A DNA stretch of 64,000 bases from Chlorobiota bacterium (GTDB lineage Bacteria > Bacteroidota > Bacteroidia > Bacteroidales > F082), in contig JAADIS010000005.1 in assembly GCA_013151215.1 (NCBI GenBank), positions 1 to 64,000 on the forward strand, given 5' to 3'. This document shows positions 42,776 through 51,834 of the stretch, one piece after another. Both the position numbers and the translations under genes were made by a program. Below the pieces are notes generated by a model. The model saw only the letters and a list, made by a program, of their open reading frames with translations, did no database searches and was not told where the DNA came from. Numbering within the stretch: the first letter of the stretch is position 1; every line of letters starts with the position of its first letter.

Positions 42776-45211
42776 TTATTGTTTAATAAGCATTTTATAG
42801 AATGAGCGATAAACGAAATAAAGCGCAATAGCCAGGAATACAATCCCGACATAAGGGGCAATAGCCCTAAAGTGAACGGAAATAGCAATTTCCATGGCCA
42901 ACAGACCAAACAAGGTCGTGAACTTGATAACAGGGTTCATTGCAACTGAGGATGTATCTTTATATGGGTCGCCAACCGTGTCGCCAACAACTGCCGCAGC
43001 GTGGAGGTCGGTGCCTTTCTCCTGCATGTCAACCTCTATGACCTTTTTGGCGTTATCCCACGAACCACCAGCATTTGCCATGAAAATAGCCTGATATAAG
43101 CCGAAGAATGCTATCGATAATAAATAACCGATAAATAAAGCAACAGGCAATGAATTGCTCAGAACTTCATCATGTGACATCCCGTCTTTCAATCCGGAAG
43201 GAGCCGACAGGAAAGCGAAAGCCAAAGCAAATGAGAACAATGCAATAAAAATATTCCACATGCCTTTTTGTGCATAAAGGGTACATATCTTAACAACTTC
43301 CTTCGATTTACTTATATCGGCTTTTTTCTCCGCATTGGGGTCCAGATTGATATTTTGTTTGATATACTCTGTGGCCCGAGCGGCACCTGTAGTAACGGCC
43401 TGAATAGATGCGCCTGTAAACCAGTATATTACCGCTCCCCCTAGTAAGAATCCGAGGACTGTATAGGGATTCAGGATATTTAATACCTCTTCGGGCTTGA
43501 TACCCAAAGTTTTCTCAATAACAAGGATCAGGGAGAAGATCATGGTGGTGGCGCCAACTACGGCAGTACCTATCAACACCGGTTTGGCGGTGGCTTTAAA
43601 AGTATTGCCGGCCCCGTCGTTAGCCTCAAGGAAATATTTCGACTTCTCGAAATCAGGTGTAAAACCAAATTCTTTTTCAATCTCCGGGGTAATTTCTTCT
43701 TTGTTTTCCTCAATAAGCGACAATTCGTAAATCGACTGGGCATTATCCGTAACAGGGCCGTAGCTGTCAACAGCGATGGTAACCGGGCCCATGCCAAGGA
43801 AACCGAAGGCCACAAGGCCGAAAGCGAATATTGAAGGATAGATCATTATGTTCTCAAGTCCGAACGTACTGGCATAATAGCCAATGAACATCAATAGGAA
43901 GAAAACCATGCCTTGCCAGAAAGCACTGAAGTTACCGGCAACCAACCCGGAGAGTATGTTTAGGGAAGCACCACCTTGTTTCGATGCCTCCACAACTTCT
44001 TTTACGTGGATTGATTTAGGGCTAGTGAACAATTTGGTGAATTCAGGGATGAGCGCCGCGCCTAATGTTCCGGCACTGATTATTATTGAAAGCGTTATCC
44101 ACAAATCGTAAGGCATGTCGCCTATCATCCAGTAACTGGCAGCAAAAGTTACTATAATCGAAACTATTGATGTTATCCAGACCAATGAAGTAAGTGGTTT
44201 TTCAAAGTCGATATCGGTAGCATTCTTATATTTAGAATTAGTGATAGCACCGTTGATCCAAAATGACACTATTGATGTAATAACCATGAGTATCCTCATA
44301 ACGAATATCCATGTAAGCAGTTCTACCTTGTTCAGTTCGCCGGTAACCGTAGATGGAAGGGCAAGAACGATAAACGAAATCAGGGCAACACCTGTTACGC
44401 CATAAGTCTCGAACCCGTCGGCAGTGGGTCCAACGCTATCGCCAGCATTGTCGCCTACGCAGTCGGCAATGGTTCCCGGGTTTCTCGGGTCGTCCTCACC
44501 TATCTTGAAGATAACTTTCATAAGGTCGGACCCGATATCGGCAATTTTTGTGAAGATACCACCCGCTATCCTTAAAACGGAAGCTCCGAGTGATTCACCA
44601 ATGGCAAAGCCTATGAAGCTGGCACCGGCATATTCGCCCGGAACGAACATCAATATTATCAGCATCATTGTAAGCTCCAGTGAAATCAGCACAACGCCAA
44701 TGCTCATGCCTGCGTTAAGAGGTATGTTTAAAAGCTTTACTGGCTTTTTCTCCAATGAGGCAAACGCCATTCTTGAGTTGGCCAAGGTATTCATCCTGAT
44801 CCCGAACCAGGCTACACTGTATGAGCCGAGTATCCCAAGTATTGTCCAACCAAGGATCATAGCAACACCGCCAAAGCCGAAATGGGCATCGGAAAGCCAA
44901 CCGAAATAAAATGCTACGGCAGTCCCGATAAACAAAAATAGTATTGCAAGGAACTTCCCTTGTTGGATAAGATAGGTTTTCCCTGTCTGGTAGATCACAT
45001 CCGCAACCTCGAGCATAGACTTGTGCGCCCTGATTTTCTTCACCTGGGCAAACTGATATAAACCGAACAAAAACCCTGCTATGGTGATTAAGAACCCCCA
45101 ATACAAAATGGTTTCCCCCCTCATGCCGTCAGGGATGACTAAATCCGCCTCGCTCGCCATCGTCATGAACGGCAGACTAAACAGTGTAATAAATGATAAA
45201 ACTCTCTTCAT
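42776..45211 (-). CDS. hppA: Membrane-bound proton/sodium pyrophosphatase, divergent
   Basis: This ion pump is driven by pyrophosphate hydrolysis. It has 811 residues from the ATG at 45211, about 16 helices, and is longer than the usual 660-770. The substrate motifs are present but divergent: EDDPRNPGTIADCVGDNAGDS, DSYGPVTDNAQSIYE, and HAAAVVGDTVGDPYKDTSS. At the potassium-determining site (GNTxxA) it has Lys539 (GNTFKA), which in other enzymes means K-independence. This, plus an inserted acidic segment (LIEENKEEITPEIEKEFG), fits the divergent, Na-regulated H-pumping group I recall from literature. It generates membrane potential from biosynthetic PPi. Confidence 0.93.
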   Translation of the reverse strand: MKRVLSFITLFSLPFMTMASEADLVIPDGMRGETILYWGFLITIAGFLFGLYQFAQVKKIRAHKSMLEVADVIYQTGKTYLIQQGKFLAILFLFIGTAVAFYFGWLSDAHFGFGGVAMILGWTILGILGSYSVAWFGIRMNTLANSRMAFASLEKKPVKLLNIPLNAGMSIGVVLISLELTMMLIILMFVPGEYAGASFIGFAIGESLGASVLRIAGGIFTKIADIGSDLMKVIFKIGEDDPRNPGTIADCVGDNAGDSVGPTADGFETYGVTGVALISFIVLALPSTVTGELNKVELLTWIFVMRILMVITSIVSFWINGAITNSKYKNATDIDFEKPLTSLVWITSIVSIIVTFAASYWMIGDMPYDLWITLSIIISAGTLGAALIPEFTKLFTSPKSIHVKEVVEASKQGGASLNILSGLVAGNFSAFWQGMVFFLLMFIGYYASTFGLENIMIYPSIFAFGLVAFGFLGMGPVTIAVDSYGPVTDNAQSIYELSLIEENKEEITPEIEKEFGFTPDFEKSKYFLEANDGAGNTFKATAKPVLIGTAVVGATTMIFSLILVIEKTLGIKPEEVLNILNPYTVLGFLLGGAVIYWFTGASIQAVTTGAARATEYIKQNINLDPNAEKKADISKSKEVVKICTLYAQKGMWNIFIALFSFALAFAFLSAPSGLKDGMSHDEVLSNSLPVALFIGYLLSIAFFGLYQAIFMANAGGSWDNAKKVIEVDMQEKGTDLHAAAVVGDTVGDPYKDTSSVAMNPVIKFTTLFGLLAMEIAISVHFRAIAPYVGIVFLAIALYFVYRSFYKMLIKQ

Positions 45212-45241
45212 AATATTATGGTTAAATGAAACAAATTTCAA

Positions 45242-45488
45242 ACGTTTGCATTAAAATGCTAAAATATAAATTTAGAAATTATTATTGGCTTTTAATTTAT
45301 TTTTTTATTAAAAGTGCGTTTTTAATAAACAATCTTAAAAGTTTGCTTAAAATGAAATTCAAAAAACGGTGTAAATATATTATTTTTTTAAAACAACAAT
45401 GTTAGTAAATTACTAAAAACAAATTTAGCGTTTATATTGTATAAAAGATATTTTATATAATTTTATGCTCGCAATTTAATATTGATAA
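45242..45488. other. AT-rich divergent promoter region, hppA / nuclease gene
   Basis: Non-coding. It holds a CAAACGTTTG palindrome at its left edge (45239-45248) and TTAGTAA-A-TTACTAA at 45402-45416. Both may be operator-like, but in such AT-rich DNA chance is possible. No clean TAnnTTTG box stands out. Confidence 0.35.
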
Positions 45489-46070
45489 ATGAAGAAGGTA
45501 AAGTTGGAGATCGTGGGCATGTCGTATAGCCAATCCCAGAGCGGTGCCTACGCTTTAGTGCTTGGGGTTCCCGGTGAGAAAAAACGCTTGCCCATAATAA
45601 TAGGGGGCTTCGAGGCACAGGCCATTGCCATCGAGCTGGAGAAAATGAAGCCCACCCGCCCGCTTACGCACGATTTGTTTAAAAATTTCGCCCTTCATTT
45701 CGGCATTCGCCTTAAAGAGGTGATTATCAATGATTTCGTTGACGGCATTTTTTATTCTAAATTGGTATGCATTACTAATGACGGTGATCTTACGGAATTG
45801 GACAGCCGCACTTCCGATGCCGTTGCCCTCGCATTGCGCTTCAACTGCCCTATTTTCGCAGAGGCCGGAGTTATGGAAGAAGCTGGTATAATTATGGAAG
45901 AAGGCGATGAAAGTGTTGAAGTCTTGGAAAAGCCGCATAGCCCGCAAACAAAATACAGCGACTATTTATTGCCCGAGCTTGAGGAAATGCTTGCCAAAGC
46001 GGTCGAAAACGAGAATTTCGAGGAAGCCTCAAAAATTAGGGATGAAATAAAAAGAAGGCAAAACAAATAA
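45489..46070 (+). CDS. Bifunctional nuclease family protein (DUF151) with UVR motif
   Basis: This 193-residue protein has a DUF151 bifunctional-nuclease domain (about 1-135: YALVLGVPGEKKRLPIIIGGFEAQAIA, and SRTSDAVALALRFNCPIFA) and a C-terminal UVR motif (LEEMLAKAVENENFEEASKIRDEI), as in UvrB/UvrC interaction helices. The plant member has DNase and RNase activity; bacterial roles are unclear. It is monocistronic, with a NupG-type gene converging from the other side. Confidence 0.88.
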   Translation: MKKVKLEIVGMSYSQSQSGAYALVLGVPGEKKRLPIIIGGFEAQAIAIELEKMKPTRPLTHDLFKNFALHFGIRLKEVIINDFVDGIFYSKLVCITNDGDLTELDSRTSDAVALALRFNCPIFAEAGVMEEAGIIMEEGDESVEVLEKPHSPQTKYSDYLLPELEEMLAKAVENENFEEASKIRDEIKRRQNK

Positions 46071-46133
46071 ACCGATAAACGGTATTTCATATAAATTCCC
46101 TCGTTTAAAGCAAAGACTACAGATAACGATCGG

Positions 46134-47387
46134 CTAATGATGCGTTGTTGCGACTTCGGCAGGCTTGTGCTCGTGCTTGAAGAATATAGCAAACAGGATT
46201 GCTATTATCAGTGAATAGGCTGCAAAGGTGAGCCAGATGCCTTGCCACTCGAAATCCCCCTCGGCATTTTTGAAGAAATTATCGATTATCAAACCACTGC
46301 TCCAACTGCCCAAAATGGCGCCAAAACCATTTGTCATCATCATAAACACACCTTGTGCGCTCGCGCGAATACTGGAATCGGTTTGAGTTTCAACAAATAA
46401 GGATCCTGAGATGTTGAAAAAGTCGAAAGCCATCCCATAAACGATATTCGACAATATTATCATCCACAATGCATCGGCAGGGTTTCCGTAGCCGAAGAGG
46501 GTGAATCGCAACACCCAGGCAACCATACTGAAGAGCATGACGTTTTTTATGCCAAACCGCCTTAAGAAAAATGGTATGGCCAAGATAAAGAGCGTTTCCG
46601 ACATCTGCGAGATCGACATAATTATTGCAGGGTATTCAATCGACCATAAACCTTTGTATTCGGGAATTTTCGCAAAATCGTGCAGAAATGTATCGCCATA
46701 GGCATTTGTTAGCTGCAAGGAGGCGCCAAGCAGCATCGAAAAAATAAAGAACATAGCCATCTTGCTGTTCTTGAACAGGGTAAAAGCCTTTAATCCCAGT
46801 GAATCCACCAGCGACTTGCTTTCCACATTTTTGCTGACGGCGCATTTGGGAAGCATGAAAGAGAACAGTCCGAGAATGAGCGAGGCTCCGGCTGCAACAT
46901 AAAACTGCGCTGCCGATGTTTCTATCCTCAACAGGCTTACAACCCACATGGCGACAATAAAACCAATGGTGCCGAACACCCTAATTGGAGGGTAGTGCTT
47001 TATCACATCAAGCCCGGCGCCCTTCAATGCCGAATATGCCACTGTTATGGAAAGCGAGATAGTCGGCATATAAAAAACCATGTTGAGCAACATTACCCAG
47101 AAAAAAGAAGTCGGGTTGTTTAGCTCGGGCAGCATAAAAAGAATTCCCGAGCCGATAATATGAAAAATCCCGAGCAGTTTTTCAGCATTTATCCAGCGGT
47201 CGGCAATAATGCCCGCTATGGCCGGCATAAATAAGGAAGCAATGCCCATGGTGGAAAAGATAGCGCCGAACTCCGTTCCTGTCCAGTCCCGGTTCTGAAA
47301 CCAATATCCGCCAATCGTTATAAGCCATGCACCCCAGATAAAGAACTGCAGAAAGTTCATTATTGTAATCTTACTCTTTATCCCCAT
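46134..47387 (-). CDS. NupG-type nucleoside:H+ symporter (MFS)
   Basis: This 417-residue protein has 12 helices and the nucleoside permease pattern: MNFLQFFIWGAWLITIGGY, GIASLFMPAIAGIIADRWI, and PPIRVFGTIGFIVAMWVVS. The family imports nucleosides with protons. A short His-rich tail (EHKPAEVATTHH) ends it. It is divergent from thyA, and both link to nucleotide metabolism, though no shared control is visible. Confidence 0.88.
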   Translation of the reverse strand: MGIKSKITIMNFLQFFIWGAWLITIGGYWFQNRDWTGTEFGAIFSTMGIASLFMPAIAGIIADRWINAEKLLGIFHIIGSGILFMLPELNNPTSFFWVMLLNMVFYMPTISLSITVAYSALKGAGLDVIKHYPPIRVFGTIGFIVAMWVVSLLRIETSAAQFYVAAGASLILGLFSFMLPKCAVSKNVESKSLVDSLGLKAFTLFKNSKMAMFFIFSMLLGASLQLTNAYGDTFLHDFAKIPEYKGLWSIEYPAIIMSISQMSETLFILAIPFFLRRFGIKNVMLFSMVAWVLRFTLFGYGNPADALWMIILSNIVYGMAFDFFNISGSLFVETQTDSSIRASAQGVFMMMTNGFGAILGSWSSGLIIDNFFKNAEGDFEWQGIWLTFAAYSLIIAILFAIFFKHEHKPAEVATTHH

Positions 47388-47592
47388 GATGATTTTTTTA
47401 TTTTAATCGGTAAATGTAAAATATTTTTAAAACGCAAAATATCCCCATAAGGTCATTATTGGTTTTGATCCGCCGGATAAAAGGCTTGTTTTTTTGGAAT
47501 CTTTGTTAAGTAAATTCTAATCGTATAATTATCAATATTTTATAATTTGATTTTTTTATTGCTCAATTTATTTTTAAAATTAAATATGTTGA

Positions 47593-47600
47593 TAACTTTG
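47593..47600 (+). promoter_or_regulatory. -7 promoter box of thyA
   Basis: TAACTTTG is a perfect TAnnTTTG, 24 bases before the ATG at 47625, and supports that start. Confidence 0.45.
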
Positions 47601-47624
47601 GAGCGTATAAAATCATATATCTTT

Positions 47625-48449
47625 ATGAAGCAGTACCTGGATTTATTAAATGAAGTTTTGAGCAAGGGGATAAAGAAGACAGACCGTACCGGAACCGGTA
47701 CTATCAGTTACTTCGGCCCCCAATTGAGGTTCGACCTAAAGGATGGGTTCCCAATGCTAACGACAAAAAAACTTCATCTTAAATCAATAATTTATGAGCT
47801 GCTCTGGTTTTTAAAAGGGGATACGAACATCAAATATCTTCAGGAAAACGGTGTTAGGATATGGAACGAATGGGCAGATGAAAACGGCGATCTGGGACCC
47901 GTTTACGGAGCCCAGTGGCGTAACTGGAATGCTGAGGGCATCGACCAGATAAGCATGGCCATCGACCAGATTAAGAACAATCCCGATAGCCGCAGAATTA
48001 TTGTCTCGGCCTGGAATCCCTCGGTAATGCCGGAAAGTGGCAAGACATTCGCAGAGAATGTCGCGGCCGGAAATGCCGCCTTGCCTCCTTGTCACGCATG
48101 GTTCCAGTTTTATGTCGCCGACGGGAAACTCTCGCTGCAGATGTATCAGCGCAGCGCCGATATTTTCCTTGGCGTACCTTTTAATATAGCTTCCTATTCG
48201 TTGCTGCTGCTGATGGTAGCGCAGGTTACTAATTTGCAGGCCGGCGAGTTTGTGCACACCTTTGGCGACGCCCATATTTATCTAAACCATATAGATCAGG
48301 TGAAAATGCAACTGGGCAGGCAAGCTAAACCCCTGCCTAAAATGTCATTAAATCCGCGGATTAATAGTATTTTTGATTTTAAGTTCGGGGATTTTACGCT
48401 TTCGGCTTACGATGCACATCCGCACATCAAAGGGGCGATATCTATTTAA
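47625..48449 (+). CDS. thyA: Thymidylate synthase
   Basis: ThyA methylates dUMP to dTMP using methylenetetrahydrofolate. From the ATG at 47625 ([12 protein letters not shown]) it is 274 residues. The catalytic cysteine lies in [45 protein letters not shown] and GDAHIYLNH are canonical. An upstream start at 47547 would add a hydrophobic stretch containing the promoter box and is rejected. folA follows by 20 bases; the pair recycles the dihydrofolate made here. Confidence 0.97.
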   Translation: MKQYLDLLNEVLSKGIKKTDRTGTGTISYFGPQLRFDLKDGFPMLTTKKLHLKSIIYELLWFLKGDTNIKYLQENGVRIWNEWADENGDLGPVYGAQWRNWNAEGIDQISMAIDQIKNNPDSRRIIVSAWNPSVMPESGKTFAENVAAGNAALPPCHAWFQFYVADGKLSLQMYQRSADIFLGVPFNIASYSLLLLMVAQVTNLQAGEFVHTFGDAHIYLNHIDQVKMQLGRQAKPLPKMSLNPRINSIFDFKFGDFTLSAYDAHPHIKGAISI

Positions 48450-48469
48450 CAATAAAATATTTAATAAAA

Positions 48470-48979
48470 TTGAAAGAAAACAACAAAAATATATCGATAA
48501 TAGTGGCAATAGCCTCCAATTACGCCATTGGGAAAGATAACGACCTTCTATGGCATATCCCCAACGACCTGAAACGCTTTAAGAAACTTACGGAGAACCA
48601 TTTTATAGTGATGGGCAAGCGTACTTATTATTCTTTGCCTAAACGTCCGCTCCCAAATCGTACAAGCCTGATAATAACAGATATAGCCGATGAAAAAATA
48701 GATAATTGCCTTATGGCTTATTCCATCGACGATGCCATAAGCAAAATGGACGGTGAAAAGGAAAACTTTGTCATCGGAGGCGGTTCTATTTATAAACAGT
48801 TTATGCCTTTGGCCAACAAACTATATATAACAAGGGTACATAAGGAATTCGATGCAGATACTTTTTTCCCCGAGATTTCGTTAGACGATTGGGAATTAGT
48901 TTACTCCATGGATGTTGACGATGACGATAAAAATGATTTTAATTATTCGTATGAAGAATATATAAGAAAGGCAAAGTAG
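48470..48979 (+). CDS. folA: Dihydrofolate reductase
   Basis: This 169-residue enzyme reduces dihydrofolate with NADPH. Typical blocks: IVAIASNYAIGKDNDLLWHIPNDLKRFK, HFIVMGKRTYYSLPKRPLPNR and FVIGGGSIYKQFM. The start is TTG at 48470, 20 bases after thyA. The next gene, a lipoprotein, starts four bases after the folA stop, so the three are likely one operon. Confidence 0.96.
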   Translation: MKENNKNISIIVAIASNYAIGKDNDLLWHIPNDLKRFKKLTENHFIVMGKRTYYSLPKRPLPNRTSLIITDIADEKIDNCLMAYSIDDAISKMDGEKENFVIGGGSIYKQFMPLANKLYITRVHKEFDADTFFPEISLDDWELVYSMDVDDDDKNDFNYSYEEYIRKAK

Positions 48980-48983
48980 GCTT

Positions 48984-49829
48984 ATGAAAAGAATTGTTTA
49001 TTTAATTGCTTTGGTTTCGGTATTTTACCTTGCATCATGCAAGAAGGACAATAAGAACACTAGCGTGGATTATGCCTTCGGCGTTGAAGTCAGCTCCGAC
49101 TATGTAAGCGCACAGCACCTTTTGTTCAGCTTGTCGAACACCTATTTTAAGGCGATTTACGATAGTAATCTGTTCGCTAGCGGTACAGCAACGATCGATG
49201 GGGCAATGATTAATTATTATCCGGACTCCACTTATCAGCTTCATATATTTTATCCTGATTGGGGACAGGACGACGGCTATGGCAACTGGCGCCAAGGTGA
49301 GATATATGCTCAAGCGGATAGCGGCTTCTTCAAACAACAGTTTCCTGTTGAAATAAGTTTCGTTAACTTCAATTTAACTAAGGACACCATAAGCGCAGAT
49401 AGTTACTCTTACAGTTATATGGGTGAGGAAAACGGTATGGATAAATTTAATTTAAAAGTAGTGAATGGCAGCCGTAATTTCGAGGATACAACCGGCGTTA
49501 TTTATTTTAATGCCGACCTTTCGATAAATATAGTGAAGAACGACACGATAAGCGGGTCGTCCCAGCCTGAATTATTGCTTTTTAGCGGGACAATGGATGG
49601 CATTTGTAGGAACGGAGACGATTTTTCGACAGGATCGACTACTGATTTTATGAGCGATTTAAGTTGCAACTGGATGAAAAGCGGTGTAGTCACCATAAAC
49701 TTCAGTCAGGTTGAATATAGCGGAACTATATATTTTAGCGATACTTCCGTTTGTGAAAATTGGTATAACTTAGTGATCGACAATATCGATTTCCCCTCAA
49801 AAATACAAAAGCCAAAGTGGGTTAAGTGA
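48984..49829 (+). CDS. Lipoprotein of unknown function
   Basis: This 281-residue protein has a lipoprotein signal (MKRIVYLIALVSVFYLASCKKD; lipobox Cys19). The rest is beta-rich, with many Asp, Ser and Tyr residues (DSTYQLHIFYPDWGQDDGYG), and no family is recognised. It starts four bases after folA, but a functional link to folate is not evident; the operon position may be chance. Confidence 0.75.
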   Translation: MKRIVYLIALVSVFYLASCKKDNKNTSVDYAFGVEVSSDYVSAQHLLFSLSNTYFKAIYDSNLFASGTATIDGAMINYYPDSTYQLHIFYPDWGQDDGYGNWRQGEIYAQADSGFFKQQFPVEISFVNFNLTKDTISADSYSYSYMGEENGMDKFNLKVVNGSRNFEDTTGVIYFNADLSINIVKNDTISGSSQPELLLFSGTMDGICRNGDDFSTGSTTDFMSDLSCNWMKSGVVTINFSQVEYSGTIYFSDTSVCENWYNLVIDNIDFPSKIQKPKWVK

Positions 49830-49953
49830 AGATTTAGTAAATTACTCGATATTTCATAAAATTTAAGATACAGGGATAGCAAGCCATATAAAAAGGGTTG
49901 GGCTTGTTTTCAATAAAAAAGATGAAACCGATGGCCGAGAATGATGAAACCAA

Positions 49954-50496
49954 TTATTCCCCCATCAACTCTTCGATTTTCCCCACCATACCTTCAAATT
50001 CATTTCTGTCGTAAAGGCGGGTCAGATAGGCTATCTTGCCGTTTTTGTCGATTACTACATTACGCGTAACCCCTGCACGTTTGTGTGCAAATTCTTGAAA
50101 TATCAGGGCATCAGGGTCAAGTGCCATGGGATAGGTGGTTTTCATCTGCTTTTTAAAAGCAAGCACCTTTTCCAGAGGTTCGTCAAAGTCGATACCGATT
50201 AAGATAAAACCTTCATTTTTAAACCTTTGCCAGACTTCCTTTTCTAGATGTGGCATTTCCTTTCGGCAGACCGAACACCAGCTTGCGGTAAACTGCAAAA
50301 CAACGATCTTATCTCTTAAATCATGCAGATGAAGAGTGTTTCCGTCAGTTAAGTTAAACTGTATGTTCCCCGGCTTGTCGCCGATATTGACGATATAACC
50401 TCGGTTTTTGTTTATTTCGACACTATCAGATTTTTGGTCCTGTGCTTTTAATAATCCTAAAGTTGCCATCGAAAACATTAGCAAAACAAGTCTCAT
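49954..50496 (-). CDS. TlpA-like thioredoxin-fold protein
   Basis: This 180-residue exported protein has a signal peptide (LVLLMFSMATLGLLKAQ). The thioredoxin/AhpC-TSA core has LQFTASWCSVCRKEMPHLEKEV (C-x-x-C active site) and the later KRAGVTRNVVIDKNGKIAYL with cis-proline region. Such proteins reduce extracytoplasmic disulfides or assist cytochrome maturation. A substrate is not indicated. It is alone between a lipoprotein gene and a GATase-like gene. Confidence 0.88.
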   Translation of the reverse strand: MRLVLLMFSMATLGLLKAQDQKSDSVEINKNRGYIVNIGDKPGNIQFNLTDGNTLHLHDLRDKIVVLQFTASWCSVCRKEMPHLEKEVWQRFKNEGFILIGIDFDEPLEKVLAFKKQMKTTYPMALDPDALIFQEFAHKRAGVTRNVVIDKNGKIAYLTRLYDRNEFEGMVGKIEELMGE

Positions 50497-50551
50497 ATTC
50501 GCTTTTTCGGCAAATGTAAAAATTATGGATTAGTCAAGAATATGAAATACA

Positions 50552-51823
50552 TCATGTTTTGCGCTTCTTCTTCTTTGCTGCCGGAAACAGTATATTGTTC
50601 AGTATCAATCGGTAACCAGGACTGTTGGGATGTAGGTTCAAATCGGTCGGGGGGTCTCCAATGCGGTGCTGATAGTCTTCGGGGTCGTGCCCGCCATAAA
50701 ATGTCCAGAAGCCCTTCCCGAATTCGCCGTGCATATAACGAACTTCCCCCGCAGCTTTGTTCTCGCCCATAATTATAACACCCGATTTTATTTTGTCCTT
50801 GTTAAAAGCCGTTGTCTGCCCCATGAAACCAGGGATGATCTTTACATGATCCTGGGTGAGCATGCTTGGGATATGATCCCACTTTGCGGAAAACTCAAAG
50901 AGGCTGAAAAAATCGTTTGACTTATTTATCGAGCGCGGTCTTGTATAAGTTACGTCGATATCAGAAATCTCATATTCTGTGGGATTTTTAACAAGAGTGA
51001 AATCCTTGAACGCGAAGCAAGGGGAATAATCCAGCTTTTGCTGGGCGTTGGCATCCATTGGATCGCCATCGAACATAACATCACAAATATCTGTATGTTG
51101 AGCAGATAAGGCAACATCATAACTGTCGGTGGCCGAACACATTGCAAAAAGGTATCCACCCCCGGCAACAAACTCCCTTATCTTTTTTGCAACTGCAAGC
51201 TTAAGTTCCGATACCTTTTTAAACCCGAGCTTGTGAGCCATTTCTTCAGAAACCTTAACCCCTTCCTGATACCAGGGAAAACTTCGATATCGCGACCAGA
51301 ATTTCCCATATTGCCCGGTAAAGTCCTCATGGTGGAGATGTAACCAATCGTAGGTGGGGAGCAGCCCGCCGATAACCTCCTCGTCATAAATCACGTCATA
51401 AGGAATTTCGGCATAAGTAAGCGCCAGGGTAACGGCATCGTCCCAAGGCTGCTTGTTCTTGGGCGAGTAAACGGCAATTTTTGGGACTTTTTGCAGTTTC
51501 ATATCATCCATGTTCACGTCGGGAGCCGAGATCTCAATTCTTATGCTTTGGGCCTGAACATCGCTGATTACCACATAGCTGACGCCTCTTACAACACATT
51601 CGTTCTCGAAACTTTCGGCATAGGGCAGGAGATAGGACCCGCCCCTATAGTTGAGCAGCCAGCTGATCTCAACATCCTGCTGCAACACCCAAAACGCTAT
51701 CCCGTAGGCCTTCAAATGGTTTGTTTGTGTTTTGTCCATTGGTATAAGTATTTGCGCTGCAAATATTTGCATGCCAAAACTTAACAGTATAACGAGTGAT
51801 GATATTTTAATGAGATTCTTCAA
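50552..51823 (-). CDS. Exported GATase-1-like protein (often named asparagine synthetase B)
   Basis: This 423-residue exported protein has a signal peptide (ISSLVILLSFGMQIFAAQ). It lacks any feature of asparagine synthetase: no N-terminal Cys2 for glutamine amidotransfer and no ATP-binding SGGxDS. Instead the middle (from about residue 110) has a class-I glutamine-amidotransferase-like fold: KIAVYSPKNKQPWDDAV, then FVAGGGYLFAMCSATDS with Cys229 at the expected nucleophile elbow. The end is Lys-rich. Bacteroidota members are often labelled asparagine synthetase B, which looks like a wrong transferred name. Function unknown. Confidence 0.75.
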   Translation of the reverse strand: MKNLIKISSLVILLSFGMQIFAAQILIPMDKTQTNHLKAYGIAFWVLQQDVEISWLLNYRGGSYLLPYAESFENECVVRGVSYVVISDVQAQSIRIEISAPDVNMDDMKLQKVPKIAVYSPKNKQPWDDAVTLALTYAEIPYDVIYDEEVIGGLLPTYDWLHLHHEDFTGQYGKFWSRYRSFPWYQEGVKVSEEMAHKLGFKKVSELKLAVAKKIREFVAGGGYLFAMCSATDSYDVALSAQHTDICDVMFDGDPMDANAQQKLDYSPCFAFKDFTLVKNPTEYEISDIDVTYTRPRSINKSNDFFSLFEFSAKWDHIPSMLTQDHVKIIPGFMGQTTAFNKDKIKSGVIIMGENKAAGEVRYMHGEFGKGFWTFYGGHDPEDYQHRIGDPPTDLNLHPNSPGYRLILNNILFPAAKKKKRKT

Positions 51824-51834
51824 AAAGATATTTT

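Noticed and set aside
47547-47624. thyA starting at 47547
   Set aside because: It adds a hydrophobic stretch containing the promoter box; ThyA enzymes start at MKQYLDLL.
50552-51823. Asparagine synthetase
   Set aside because: No catalytic motif of that enzyme is present and the protein is exported.
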